Positions 15,460 to 23,100 of a DNA stretch of 25,605 nt are shown piece by piece; within the stretch, counting starts at the first letter, position 1; each line of letters starts with the position of its first letter. The translations under genes were made by a program, and so were the position numbers. The stretch comes from Candidatus Caenarcanales bacterium (GTDB lineage Bacteria > Cyanobacteriota > Vampirovibrionia > Caenarcaniphilales > Caenarcanaceae). Where the stretch lies: the NCBI GenBank assembly GCA_947489925.1, contig CANLFK010000010.1, positions 1 to 25,605 on the forward strand, read 5' to 3'. The notes beneath the pieces are model-generated. The model did no database searches and was not told where the DNA came from. It saw only the letters and a list, made by a program, of their open reading frames with translations.

Positions 15460-16587
15460 CTATAAATTCAAAGCTTGGGCAACCGCTGACTCAGTAGCAG
15501 AAGTTCTAATTGGTTTAAATTCAGATACATCTAAAGCTGTTTGAGAATCTTTTAGTCCATGACCAGTTAAAACACAAACTACCGTAGACTCTCTTTCTAT
15601 TTTGCCTTGCTTAGAAGCTTTAATTAAACCAGCAACTGAAGCGGCACTAGCTGGCTCGCAACAAATACCTTGAGCTGAATGAATTAATTTATAGGCTTCA
15701 ATAATTTCAGCGTCTGTAACCGAATCAATTAAGCCAAATGATTGTTCAACTGCTTCTTTAGCCATTTTCCAACTAGCTGGATTTCCAATTCTGATGGCAG
15801 TTGCTATTGTTTCAGGATTTTCTACAGGGTGACCCAAAACAATTGGAGCTGCTCCAGCCGCCTGAAAACCCATCATTTTAGGTTGATTTTTTACTAATCC
15901 TAAAGCGGCATATTGTTTAAAACCAGCCCAATAAGCAGTAATATTGCCCGCATTCCCAACTGGTATACATAAAATATCTGGTGCTCTGCCGTCTAATTGA
16001 TCACAAATTTCAAAAGCGGCTGTTTTCTGTCCTTCAATGCGGTCTGGATTAACTGAATTAACTAAAGCAATAGGGTATTTATCAGCTAATTCACGGACAA
16101 TATTTAAAGCTTGATCAAAATTACCAGCAATTTGCACTACCTGAGAGCCATAAATTATAGCTTGAGATAGTTTCCCCATCGCAATATAACCATCTGGTAC
16201 TAAAACTATACATTTTGCATCGCTATAACCATTTGCCCTTGCACAAGCCGTATAAGCCGCCGCTGATGCCGAAGTATTACCAGTTGAAGCACAAACCATA
16301 GTTCTTAAACCTTTGGAAATTGCTTTTGTAACAGCCATGGTCATACCACGATCTTTAAAACTACCGCTCGGATTAGCACCTTCAAATTTAATATAAACGC
16401 TTAAACCAATAATTCCGCAAGCTTGGGCAATAGCTGGGGCTGGTATTAAAGGCGTATTTCCTTCAGCCAAGCTAATAATGTGTGTTTTATTATCTATGTC
16501 AAGCAAGTCCCGATAAGCATTAATTAAACCAGGCCAATATTTAGTAGTTCTCTCTTTTGATGGTATTAATTTAGACCAGAAATTCAT
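15460..16587 (-). CDS. thrC: threonine synthase
   Basis: 375 residues of the short, PLP fold-type II threonine synthase. SLAEGNTPLI (39-48), the PLP lysine Lys78 in NPSGSFKDRG (72-80), the STGNTSAS motif (about 101-108) and the phosphate-cradling PVGNAGNI are all present. QGICCEPASAASVAG near residue 311 is the typical C-terminal active-site loop. It converts O-phospho-homoserine to threonine. The next gene upstream ends 31 bases before this ATG, on the same strand. Confidence 0.96.
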   Translation of the reverse strand: MNFWSKLIPSKERTTKYWPGLINAYRDLLDIDNKTHIISLAEGNTPLIPAPAIAQACGIIGLSVYIKFEGANPSGSFKDRGMTMAVTKAISKGLRTMVCASTGNTSASAAAYTACARANGYSDAKCIVLVPDGYIAMGKLSQAIIYGSQVVQIAGNFDQALNIVRELADKYPIALVNSVNPDRIEGQKTAAFEICDQLDGRAPDILCIPVGNAGNITAYWAGFKQYAALGLVKNQPKMMGFQAAGAAPIVLGHPVENPETIATAIRIGNPASWKMAKEAVEQSFGLIDSVTDAEIIEAYKLIHSAQGICCEPASAASVAGLIKASKQGKIERESTVVCVLTGHGLKDSQTALDVSEFKPIRTSATESAVAQALNL

Positions 16588-16618
16588 AATATTAAATTAA
16601 ATTTTGCACTGAATTATA

Positions 16619-17425
16619 TCATTTTTTGTCTAAGCTTAATTGCTTTTTTGAATATTTCAAATTTGAGACGATTATGAAACTAATTATGACTAATAAAAAC
16701 CAAGAAGTAATTTTATGCAAGGAAACAACTTCCCAGTTCGTGAGCTGATAACTATATTTCCAAGCACCATAAAAAGTACAAATATTTTCTGCTAACCAAA
16801 TGAAAAAAGCTATTAGCAAAAAAGAAATACTTACTGGCATATAATAAACCTTCTCTGTAACCGTAAAATAAACTTTAATTTTCCAAAATAATATAATTAC
16901 TCCGCTGATTAGAAAAAACCTCAAATCTGGAATAAAGTGATTAGTGAAGAAATTTAAATAAATCAAAATGCACAAAATAATACTTTTTTTATAATGTTTA
17001 TTATCATTCAAACTTAGATCAAAAATACGCCAAGCTTGACAAATATAACTGCCAACTGCCGCATACATAAAGCCGCTGTATAAAGGTACGCTTCCAATAC
17101 GCAAATATGAAAACTCAGGGTAGCTCCAAGAGCCGATGAGCGGATGAGTTTTGTACAATTCAAGTAATAAACCAATAAAATGAAAAAGACAAATTACTTT
17201 AATTTCATCTTTGGTTTCAATTTTGCTTAAGTATAAAATAATTTGAATTAAAACCGAAGCAATGAAAAGAAAGTCATATCGAGGTAAGCCAAAAAGCGGT
17301 ATATGATTTGATAAAAATAAAAGCACAAAGAAAGAACCTGCAAAAATACAAGCTCTCGCTTCTTTAAGTCCAAAAGCGAATAACTCTGAAAAGAAAAAAC
17401 TGATTTTGTGAAAGTAATTATTCAA
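16619..17425 (-). CDS. DUF817-family integral membrane protein
   Basis: 268 residues with about seven or eight membrane helices. The family signature is clear: FAFGLKEARACIF (16-28), then GSWSYPEFSYLRIGSVPLYSGF (98-119, anchored by Trp100, Pro103, Gly111 and Pro114) and MYAAVGSYICQAWR (120-133), and a late TFYGAWKYSYQ segment. DUF817 proteins have no known function. The gene is 12 bases downstream of bolA and 31 bases upstream of thrC on the same strand, so it is probably co-transcribed with bolA. Confidence 0.82.
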   Translation of the reverse strand: MNNYFHKISFFFSELFAFGLKEARACIFAGSFFVLLFLSNHIPLFGLPRYDFLFIASVLIQIILYLSKIETKDEIKVICLFHFIGLLLELYKTHPLIGSWSYPEFSYLRIGSVPLYSGFMYAAVGSYICQAWRIFDLSLNDNKHYKKSIILCILIYLNFFTNHFIPDLRFFLISGVIILFWKIKVYFTVTEKVYYMPVSISFLLIAFFIWLAENICTFYGAWKYSYQLTNWEVVSLHKITSWFLLVIISFIIVSNLKYSKKQLSLDKK

Positions 17426-17437
17426 AAGTTACAATAT

Positions 17438-17689
17438 TCAAACCGCTTTTGTTTTTAAGCTTAAAGCATGTATTTTTTCTTGCATTTCATCTTTCAGAGA
17501 ATCATAAACCATTTTATGCTGTTGAATCAAAGTTTTGCCTTTAAAAAGAGGAGAGGCTATCTCGATGGTATAATAAGCTGGATTATCTGGTCTGTGCCCC
17601 AAATGCAAATGACCATCATCAGTAATTTTGATTTCTACTGCTTTTAGTTTTTCAGTTAAAATAGCTTCAATTTCTTCCGCACTTATCAT
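17438..17689 (-). CDS. BolA/IbaG-family protein
   Basis: 83 residues, the normal size. The BolA helix-turn-helix-like core is visible: IASPLFKGKTLIQQHKMVYDSL (44-65) and then KIHALSLKTKAV at the C-terminus (72-83), with the conserved His58 and His73. HLHLGHRPDN (27-36) forms the preceding strand region. BolA-like proteins pair with monothiol glutaredoxins in Fe-S handling. There is no glutaredoxin in the window. The ATG at 17689 is preceded by a candidate promoter at 17732-17761. The exact subfamily (BolA or IbaG) is not decided. Confidence 0.9.
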   Translation of the reverse strand: MISAEEIEAILTEKLKAVEIKITDDGHLHLGHRPDNPAYYTIEIASPLFKGKTLIQQHKMVYDSLKDEMQEKIHALSLKTKAV

Positions 17690-17731
17690 AGTTTATTTAT
17701 ATTTATTTCAATTAAACTTTAAACGAATTTT

Positions 17732-17761
17732 AGCATATTTTGTCGCCATAATAAAAACCAA
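17732..17761 (-). promoter_or_regulatory. candidate promoter of bolA
   Basis: On the minus strand TTGGTT (17756-17761) and TATGCT (17732-17737) are 18 bases apart. It occupies the unoccupied DNA between bolA and the MITE-like element; the rest of 17690-17824 shows nothing but AT-rich sequence. Confidence 0.35.
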
Positions 17762-17824
17762 ATAAAATACCCAAAACCCGCCATTCAGAAGCTGTCTGAA
17801 AAATATTGAAAGCTGAAAATTTAA

Positions 17825-17833
17825 AAACTAATT
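17825..17833. repeat. left 9-bp target-site duplication
   Basis: AAACTAATT immediately left of the element, identical to 18068-18076. Confidence 0.85.
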
Positions 17834-18067
17834 CTGACTACGGTACAAAAATACAAATGCTAAAGAATTAAGAAAATAACCCCAGCCTTACGGCGACCCC
17901 CTGAAAAGGGGCTCTCAATAATTATCTTTTGTTTATTTAAATGAAGTTTTAATATTCAACTTTCCTGTCTAAAAGCCCCATTTCAGGGGGTTGGGGGTTT
18001 TAAAGCAAAATTCTTTAGTAAAAAGACTCTCTCAATTAGTTATTTCAGAGTTTTGTACCGTAGTCAG
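17834..18067. mobile_element. 234-bp MITE-like non-autonomous element
   Basis: Perfect 17-bp terminal inverted repeats, CTGACTACGGTACAAAA at 17834-17850 and its exact reverse complement at 18051-18067, bound the element. It is flanked by a perfect 9-bp direct repeat AAACTAATT (17825-17833 and 18068-18076), as expected for a target duplication. It has no coding capacity. Further inverted repeats lie inside: CTAAAGAATT (17860-17869 against 18009-18018) and a 17-bp pair at 17897-17913 and 17974-17990. The element therefore could fold as one long imperfect hairpin. It accounts for most of the 381-base gap between bolA and the MAPEG gene. A 9-bp duplication is compatible with several transposase families; none is in the window. 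Confidence 0.88.
17897..17990. repeat. internal GC-rich inverted repeat of the MITE
   Basis: CCCCCTGAAAAGGGGCT (17897-17913) and the reverse complement of CCCCCTGAAATGGGGCT (17974-17990) differ at one base, around a 60-base AT-rich loop. Each arm also has a small CCCC/GGGG self-hairpin. Read on the minus strand, the right arm is followed by CTTTT, so it could weakly terminate transcription coming from the MAPEG gene towards bolA; the 4-bp stem makes this uncertain. Confidence 0.7.
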
Positions 18068-18076
18068 AAACTAATT
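18068..18076. repeat. right 9-bp target-site duplication
   Basis: AAACTAATT immediately right of the element. It contains the minus-strand TAG stop (18071-18073) of the MAPEG gene, so the element landed exactly at the end of that gene without changing the protein. Confidence 0.85.
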
Positions 18077-18481
18077 ATTAACTAAACGAATAATTACACC
18101 AATCAAAGAGCCAATTAACAAAATTACACTCGGTAAAACAGTTAAGCCAAAGCCAGCAAATCTTAATTCTGGTTTTTTATAATAACCAAGGGCATATACT
18201 ATTCTACCAATTGGCCAAAAAGCCCCAATAATGCTTGCCCAAAGAGGACTGACAAGCATAGCAAAAAGCCAAAGAGAGGGCAAAAATAAAATGATTTGCT
18301 CAACTGTATTTTGCTGAACACGATAATATCTCTCAAAGTCTGGGTTTCCAGTGGTGGCTGGCGGAGCAACTTTATATTTGGCTCTGGCTCTGCCAACATT
18401 AATGCTAAGCACCAAATAAACAATTAAAGAGATTATTGTTACTATTGAAACTGAATCTGTATGCACAAAATTATCATTCAT
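18071..18481 (-). CDS. MAPEG-family membrane protein
   Basis: With the ATG at 18481 the product is 136 residues with four membrane helices, the normal size for the MAPEG group (membrane-associated eicosanoid/glutathione metabolism-like). The central motif, from YKVAPPATTGNPDFERYYR into VQQNTVEQIILFLP, has the conserved FER-YRVQ-N-E core. The frame is open to an ATG at 18583, but that start lies inside tRNA-Arg, so the N-terminal 34 residues of the long version would be tRNA-templated and are not credible; Met35 is chosen. No Shine-Dalgarno is seen. Bacterial members may bind glutathione; the substrate is unknown. Confidence 0.88.
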   Translation of the reverse strand: MNDNFVHTDSVSIVTIISLIVYLVLSINVGRARAKYKVAPPATTGNPDFERYYRVQQNTVEQIILFLPSLWLFAMLVSPLWASIIGAFWPIGRIVYALGYYKKPELRFAGFGLTVLPSVILLIGSLIGVIIRLVNN

Positions 18482-18524
18482 AATTAATAACCAAAAACAA
18501 AAAAAAGCTGAAAGTTTTATAATT

Positions 18525-18598
18525 TGAGCCATGAGAGATTCGAACTCCCGACACCCCGGTTCGTAGCCGGGTCCTCTATCCAACTGAGGTAATGGCCC
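18525..18598 (-). tRNA. tRNA-Arg (anticodon ACG)
   Basis: A complete 74-base cloverleaf on the minus strand: 7-bp acceptor stem GGGCCAT/ATGGCTC with one G-U pair, 4-bp D stem CCTC/GAGG, 5-bp anticodon stem CCCGG/CCGGG with loop CTACGAA, a five-base variable loop, and T stem GGGAG/CTCTC with loop TTCGAAT. The anticodon ACG is at 18562-18564; its A34 is normally deaminated to inosine to read CGU, CGC and CGA. The discriminator is A; CCA is not encoded. It is probably co-transcribed with the MAPEG gene. Confidence 0.96.
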
Positions 18599-18608
18599 AA
18601 TATCTAAT

Positions 18609-18637
18609 TTGAGCTAAAATACTAGCATAATTAATAA
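18609..18637 (+). promoter_or_regulatory. candidate promoter of accD
   Basis: TTGAGC (18609-18614) and TAATAA (18632-18637) are 17 bases apart. Transcription would begin only about 5 bases before the accD ATG at 18649, so the mRNA would be nearly leaderless. No Shine-Dalgarno is present. Confidence 0.35.
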
Positions 18638-18645
18638 AAAATCAA
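18616..18645 (-). promoter_or_regulatory. candidate promoter of tRNA-Arg
   Basis: On the minus strand TTGATT (18640-18645) and TATTTT (18616-18621) are 18 bases apart, with a start about 10 bases before the tRNA 5' end at 18598. It overlaps the candidate accD promoter on the other strand. Confidence 0.4.
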
Positions 18646-18648
18646 AAT

Positions 18649-19509
18649 ATGAAACTCAAAGATTTATTCAAATTCAAACAAAAAAAGTCTAATACTCTTT
18701 CACCAGAAGGTCTTTCCGATAAGGAATTATCAGATTTATGGACACAATGTTCGGCTTGTAAAACAACAATTTATAATGCTGACTTGAAAGGAAACTTAAT
18801 GATTTGTCCTAAATGTGAGCATCATTTTCGCATAGACTCTGCAACCAGAATTGGACAATTAGTTGATATTAATACTTGGCAAGAAATTAATGAAAATATT
18901 ATTGCTTCAGATCCTTTAAATTTTACTGATTTAAAACCTTATACCGAAAGTATTAAAGCGGCAAAAAGTCGCTCTGGTTGTACTGAAGCAATTATAACTG
19001 GCTTTGGCAAAATTAATAATTTGGAAATGGCTTTGGGCATTATGGAATTTAATTTTTTGGGTGGTAGTATGGGATCGGTAGTGGGTGAAAGAATTGCTCG
19101 TTTGGCAGAAGAAGCACTTAAAAGACAAACTCCTTTAGTTTTAGTTTCAAGCTCTGGCGGTGCAAGAATGCATGAAGGTTTATTGAGTTTAATGCAAATG
19201 GCAAAAACTTCAGCCGCTTTAACCAAACTGAGAGAGCATAAAATATTATTTGTTTCAGTATTAGCAGATCCAACATATGGAGGTGTTAGTGCTAGTTTTG
19301 CTATGCTGGGAGATATTATTATTGCTGAACCAAAAGCTAAAATTGGTTTTGCTGGCCCAAGAGTGATTGAAGAAACCATTAGACAAAAATTACCAAAAGG
19401 CTTTCAAACTTCTGAATATTTGTTAGAACATGGACAAATAGACTTAGTAATACATCGCAAAAAAATGAAAGAAACCTTGGCGACTTTAATATCTATGCAC
19501 AAAAAATAA
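18649..19509 (+). CDS. accD: acetyl-CoA carboxylase carboxyltransferase subunit beta
   Basis: 286 residues, the usual size. The N-terminal zinc ribbon has Cys34-x2-Cys37 and Cys53-x2-Cys56. The carboxyltransferase domain has GGSMGSVVGERIARL (138-152), SSSGGARMHEG (167-177), ADPTYGGVSASFAMLGD and GFAGPRVIEETI. With AccA it transfers the carboxyl group from biotin to acetyl-CoA, the first step of fatty acid synthesis. It is divergent from tRNA-Arg across only 50 bases. accA is not in the window. Confidence 0.97.
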   Translation: MKLKDLFKFKQKKSNTLSPEGLSDKELSDLWTQCSACKTTIYNADLKGNLMICPKCEHHFRIDSATRIGQLVDINTWQEINENIIASDPLNFTDLKPYTESIKAAKSRSGCTEAIITGFGKINNLEMALGIMEFNFLGGSMGSVVGERIARLAEEALKRQTPLVLVSSSGGARMHEGLLSLMQMAKTSAALTKLREHKILFVSVLADPTYGGVSASFAMLGDIIIAEPKAKIGFAGPRVIEETIRQKLPKGFQTSEYLLEHGQIDLVIHRKKMKETLATLISMHKK

Positions 19510-19573
19510 ATCTGATAGAAAGAAGGGATTTTAATCAAGTATTTGAAAATTTAAGATTAGTTTTTCCTAATTA

Positions 19574-19601
19574 TTGGGAATTAATAGTACATTCATACTT
19601 T
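19574..19601 (+). promoter_or_regulatory. weak candidate promoter of glgP
   Basis: TTGGGA (19574-19579) and TACTTT (19596-19601) are 16 bases apart, with a start about 16 bases before the glgP ATG. It lies in the 114-base gap after accD, where nothing else is visible. Confidence 0.25.
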
Positions 19602-19623
19602 ATTCTAGGGTTTTCTATTATTT

Positions 19624-22194
19624 ATGCAGTTTAATTCTCCCAAAAAGCATACACATTATTCTCATGAGCCTTTAATTTTGGTTGAAGATGACCGAATTGG
19701 AATGGATATTGGAACTTTAAAAAGGGCATTTTTGGACAATTTGTATTATTTGCTTGCCAAAGATGAATATACAGCGACCCCATATGATTTATATATGGCT
19801 TTATCTTATACTGTCCGTGATCGTTTAGTTCACCGCTGGATTAGGACAAAACAAACTTATATTAATGAAAATGTTAAAAGTGTTTATTATTTATCAGCTG
19901 AATTTTTGATTGGTAGGCAATTACAAAATAATTTAATTAATTTAGGTTTATATGACAAAGCTCATAGAATTGTCAAAGAAGCTTCGCTAACCTCATTAGA
20001 CGATTTAATTGAGCAAGAACCCGAACCTGGCTTAGGAAATGGCGGCTTGGGACGATTGGCAGCTTGCTTTTTAGATTCACTAAGTACTTTGCAAATACCA
20101 GCCATTGGTTATGGAATTAGATATGAATTTGGTATTTTTGAACAAGCAATTAAAGATGGTTGGCAAATTGAAAAGCCAGATCATTGGCTAATGTTAAGTA
20201 ATCCGTGGGAAATTATCCGTCCAGAGTTAAGAGTTCAAGTTAAATTTGGTGGATATACCCGTCAGACCTTTAATGCAGACAATACTATTAAATCTGAGTG
20301 GATTCCAGATAGAATGATTGTTGGCACGCCATATGATATGCCAATACCAGGTTATAAAAACAATACTGTAAATACTTTAAGGCTGTGGAGTGCAAAAGCT
20401 AGTGAGGATTTTAATTTTGAAATTTTCAATGCGGGAGATTATACAAGAGCCGTTAGCGATAAAATGTATTCAGAAAATATTTCTAAGGTTTTATATCCAA
20501 ATGATAATTTACCGCAAGGCAAAGAATTAAGATTAAAACAACAATACTTTTTTGTAACTTGCTCATTACAAGATATTATCAGGCAGCATTTGGCTAATAA
20601 TCGTAATTTAGATAATTTGGCAGATAAAGCCGCTATTCAGTTAAATGACACACATCCATCTATTAGTATACCTGAATTAATGAGGCTATTAATTGATGAA
20701 CATAATATGCCTTGGGATAAAGCTTGGGAAATTACCAAAAAGACTTTTGCTTATACAAATCATACTTTATTGCCAGAAGCACTCGAAAAATGGAATATAT
20801 CGCTTTTCCAAAGGCTTTTTCCAAGACATTTAGAATTGATTTATGAAATTAATACAAGGTTTTTAACTGAAATAAATCTTAAATTTCCAAATGATCAAGA
20901 AAAATTAAGCAAACTTTCTTTAATTGAAGAAGGTGCAGAAAAACAAATTAGAATGGCTAATTTAGCTTGTGTTGGAAGTCATAAAGTAAATGGAGTGGCA
21001 CAATTACATACTGATTTACTAAAAGCCCGTGTAATGCCAGAGTTCAATGAATTATATCCAGATAAATTTGTTAATAAAACTAATGGTGTAACTCCTCGTA
21101 GATGGATGCTACAAAGTAATCCGAGATTGGCTAAATTATTAAATTCCCGCTTAGGTGATAGCTGGATTACTAATTTAGATGAATTAAAGCAAATTGAAAA
21201 TTTTACACATGAAAAATCCTTTCAGGACGCTTGGTTAGAAATTAAATTAGAAAATAAAAAAGATTTAGCTAAATATATTAAACAAGAATTAGATATTACA
21301 ATTAATCCAGATTCACTTTTTGATATTCAGGTTAAGCGAATTCATGAGTATAAAAGACAATTATTGAGTGCTTTGCATATTGTGCATTTGTATAATGTAA
21401 TTAAAGCTGGTCGCAAAGACGAAATCAAAGTGCCAAGAACTTTTATCTTTGGTGGAAAATCAGCACCCGGTTATTATAATGCCAAATTAATTATCAAACT
21501 GATCAATTCAATTGCCAAAATTGTTAATAATGATCCCGAAGTTGGTGATTTAATTAAAGTTGTTTTCTTGCCTAATTTTAGAGTTTCTTTGGGCGAATTC
21601 GTTTATCCAGCGGCTGATTTATCTGAACAAATTTCTACAGCTGGCAAAGAAGCGTCTGGAACTGGAAATATGAAATTTGCTATGTCTGGAGCTTTAACAA
21701 TTGGTACTTTAGATGGTGCTAATATTGAAATCCGTGAATGTGTCGGAGAAGAGAACTTCTTTTTATTTGGTTTAAATGAAGAGCAAGTTTCTGAACGCAA
21801 AAAACAGGGTTATAATCCAATTGATTTATATAATTCGAGTTTGTCTATCAGAGAAGTAATTGACCGTATTAATAGTGGAGCATTCAGTCCAGAGAATCCA
21901 GAATTATTTAAACCTTTGACTGATTCTCTTTTATACCATGATGAATATATGCTTTTGGCTGACTTTGAAGATTATGCTAATTGCCATCAGAGAGTGGTTG
22001 AAACTTATTTGAATAAAGAAAAATGGTTAAAAATGTCTATGCTCAATGTAGCTCGTATTGGCAAATTCTCTTCAGATCGTACAATTAAAGAGTATTGTGA
22101 AGATATTTGGAATACTAAACCCATTGAAATAAACTTAAATCTGGAAAGAATCGATATTGAAGCTTTAAAACTTAAATTGTCTGAAGAAAACTAA
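19624..22194 (+). CDS. glgP: glycogen/alpha-glucan phosphorylase
   Basis: 856 residues of the large GT35 family. EPGLGNGGLGRLAACFLDSL and IPAIGYGIRYEFGIF are N-terminal active-site landmarks, NDTHPSISIPELMRLL is in the middle, and the PLP site is EASGTGNMKFAMSGALTIG with Lys684. It releases glucose-1-phosphate from glycogen or maltodextrin. It is complete, with no synthase or branching enzyme gene nearby. Its presence implies stored glucan is used. The ATG at 19624 gives a short leader; an AGGG lies about 13 bases upstream. Confidence 0.97.
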   Translation: MQFNSPKKHTHYSHEPLILVEDDRIGMDIGTLKRAFLDNLYYLLAKDEYTATPYDLYMALSYTVRDRLVHRWIRTKQTYINENVKSVYYLSAEFLIGRQLQNNLINLGLYDKAHRIVKEASLTSLDDLIEQEPEPGLGNGGLGRLAACFLDSLSTLQIPAIGYGIRYEFGIFEQAIKDGWQIEKPDHWLMLSNPWEIIRPELRVQVKFGGYTRQTFNADNTIKSEWIPDRMIVGTPYDMPIPGYKNNTVNTLRLWSAKASEDFNFEIFNAGDYTRAVSDKMYSENISKVLYPNDNLPQGKELRLKQQYFFVTCSLQDIIRQHLANNRNLDNLADKAAIQLNDTHPSISIPELMRLLIDEHNMPWDKAWEITKKTFAYTNHTLLPEALEKWNISLFQRLFPRHLELIYEINTRFLTEINLKFPNDQEKLSKLSLIEEGAEKQIRMANLACVGSHKVNGVAQLHTDLLKARVMPEFNELYPDKFVNKTNGVTPRRWMLQSNPRLAKLLNSRLGDSWITNLDELKQIENFTHEKSFQDAWLEIKLENKKDLAKYIKQELDITINPDSLFDIQVKRIHEYKRQLLSALHIVHLYNVIKAGRKDEIKVPRTFIFGGKSAPGYYNAKLIIKLINSIAKIVNNDPEVGDLIKVVFLPNFRVSLGEFVYPAADLSEQISTAGKEASGTGNMKFAMSGALTIGTLDGANIEIRECVGEENFFLFGLNEEQVSERKKQGYNPIDLYNSSLSIREVIDRINSGAFSPENPELFKPLTDSLLYHDEYMLLADFEDYANCHQRVVETYLNKEKWLKMSMLNVARIGKFSSDRTIKEYCEDIWNTKPIEINLNLERIDIEALKLKLSEEN

Positions 22195-22201
22195 ATAATG
22201 T

Positions 22202-22750
22202 CTAAGGATTTGGTAATTGATTATTACTTTCTTGAAAACGCATTTGATTTTCAATGAGAGCGGCTTCTGATTCAGCAGTTTGAGCTTCTTTTGTTAATCT
22301 TTCTATATCAGATTGAGATTGAGTAATAAATTTATCAAGCTTTTCTTTGGCTTTTACGGCTCTTAATCTGGCTTTTCCTGCCCTAATCCGCTGATTAGCT
22401 AAATCCACTTCGGGTTTACCCGTTTGATTATATTTTCTTTTGCTATTAACCCAATCACTAACTTTTTGCAAAGGCTTAACTTTATTATCAGGGTTAGGGC
22501 TTGAAGAAATAGGTGTTGTATTGGTGGTAACACTGGCTTCAAGTGGTTTAACTGGCACTGTATTATAATAATTAGCTTGATTGTTTGAATTATTATTGAT
22601 GGGTAATTGCTCATTTGTAACTTGATTGCTACTTTCCAGATAAGGTGAATAATTAAAACTATTATCCATTTGTTGCTCTTCAGCCTTAGCAGAATTACAC
22701 AAGAACAGCACTCCAATGGCAAATGTATTATATAAATGATATTTATTCAT
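22202..22750 (-). CDS. secreted protein with Asn/Pro-rich linker and coiled coil
   Basis: 182 residues. A signal peptide (about 1-23, ending AKA before EEQ) is followed by a low-complexity region rich in Asn, Ser, Thr, Pro and Gln (about 25-90), then a basic region and a helical coiled-coil segment (about 115-172) dense in Lys, Ala, Glu and Arg. It probably works outside the cytoplasmic membrane. I recognise no family. It converges with glgP (7-base gap). AAAGGGG lies about 15 bases before the ATG. An unrelated composition bias suggests a structural or tethering role, but this is a guess. Confidence 0.75.
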   Translation of the reverse strand: MNKYHLYNTFAIGVLFLCNSAKAEEQQMDNSFNYSPYLESSNQVTNEQLPINNNSNNQANYYNTVPVKPLEASVTTNTTPISSSPNPDNKVKPLQKVSDWVNSKRKYNQTGKPEVDLANQRIRAGKARLRAVKAKEKLDKFITQSQSDIERLTKEAQTAESEAALIENQMRFQESNNQLPNP

Positions 22751-22867
22751 GGTAATTAAAGCCCCTTTTAAACAGCGGTAAAACTCTAATTTAACTTAAC
22801 TAGACCTAAAAAATAAAGTTTTTAATCCGAATACTTATTTTACTAAGTAAATCTTTGAGTTGTAATT

Positions 22868-23047
22868 ATGAGATTAAGCGATAAATTTAGATTTCTTGCT
22901 GAACAATTAAATGATTTGTATCAATACAGAGACTTTTTAGAAGAAAGAATTTGTATCATGGAATTAGAGCTTAAAGAAATTGATGATATGATGGAATTTG
23001 CAGATTGCATGAATAATTTTGATATTTCTGCGGCTGAACAAGAATAA
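22868..23047 (+). CDS. small 59-residue helical protein
   Basis: ATG 22868 to TAA 23045-23047 encodes 59 residues: mostly helical, acidic, with regularly spaced Leu, Ile, Phe and Met and a YRDFLEERICIMELELKEI core (20-38) suggesting a short coiled coil. There is no signal peptide and no membrane segment. The Shine-Dalgarno is weak at best. Codon use resembles its neighbours, and it fills the otherwise unexplained 350 bases between the genes at 22202-22750 and 23101. It lies 53 bases before the exported protein. I recognise no family; a regulatory or anti-activator role is only possible. Confidence 0.5.
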   Translation: MRLSDKFRFLAEQLNDLYQYRDFLEERICIMELELKEIDDMMEFADCMNNFDISAAEQE

Positions 23048-23100
23048 TTTAGTTAATTCTCGTAAAATTAAAAATAATTAAATGTTTCGTAGGTAAAGAC

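Noticed and set aside
17779..17815. TTCAGA-n5-TCTGAA hairpin left of the MITE as a second element
   Set aside because: A 6-bp stem with no flanking duplication or matching partner is expected by chance.
18482..18583. N-terminal extension of the MAPEG protein to an ATG at 18583
   Set aside because: Most of it is encoded by the tRNA-Arg sequence on the same strand; the tRNA cloverleaf is perfect, so the extension is an artefact.
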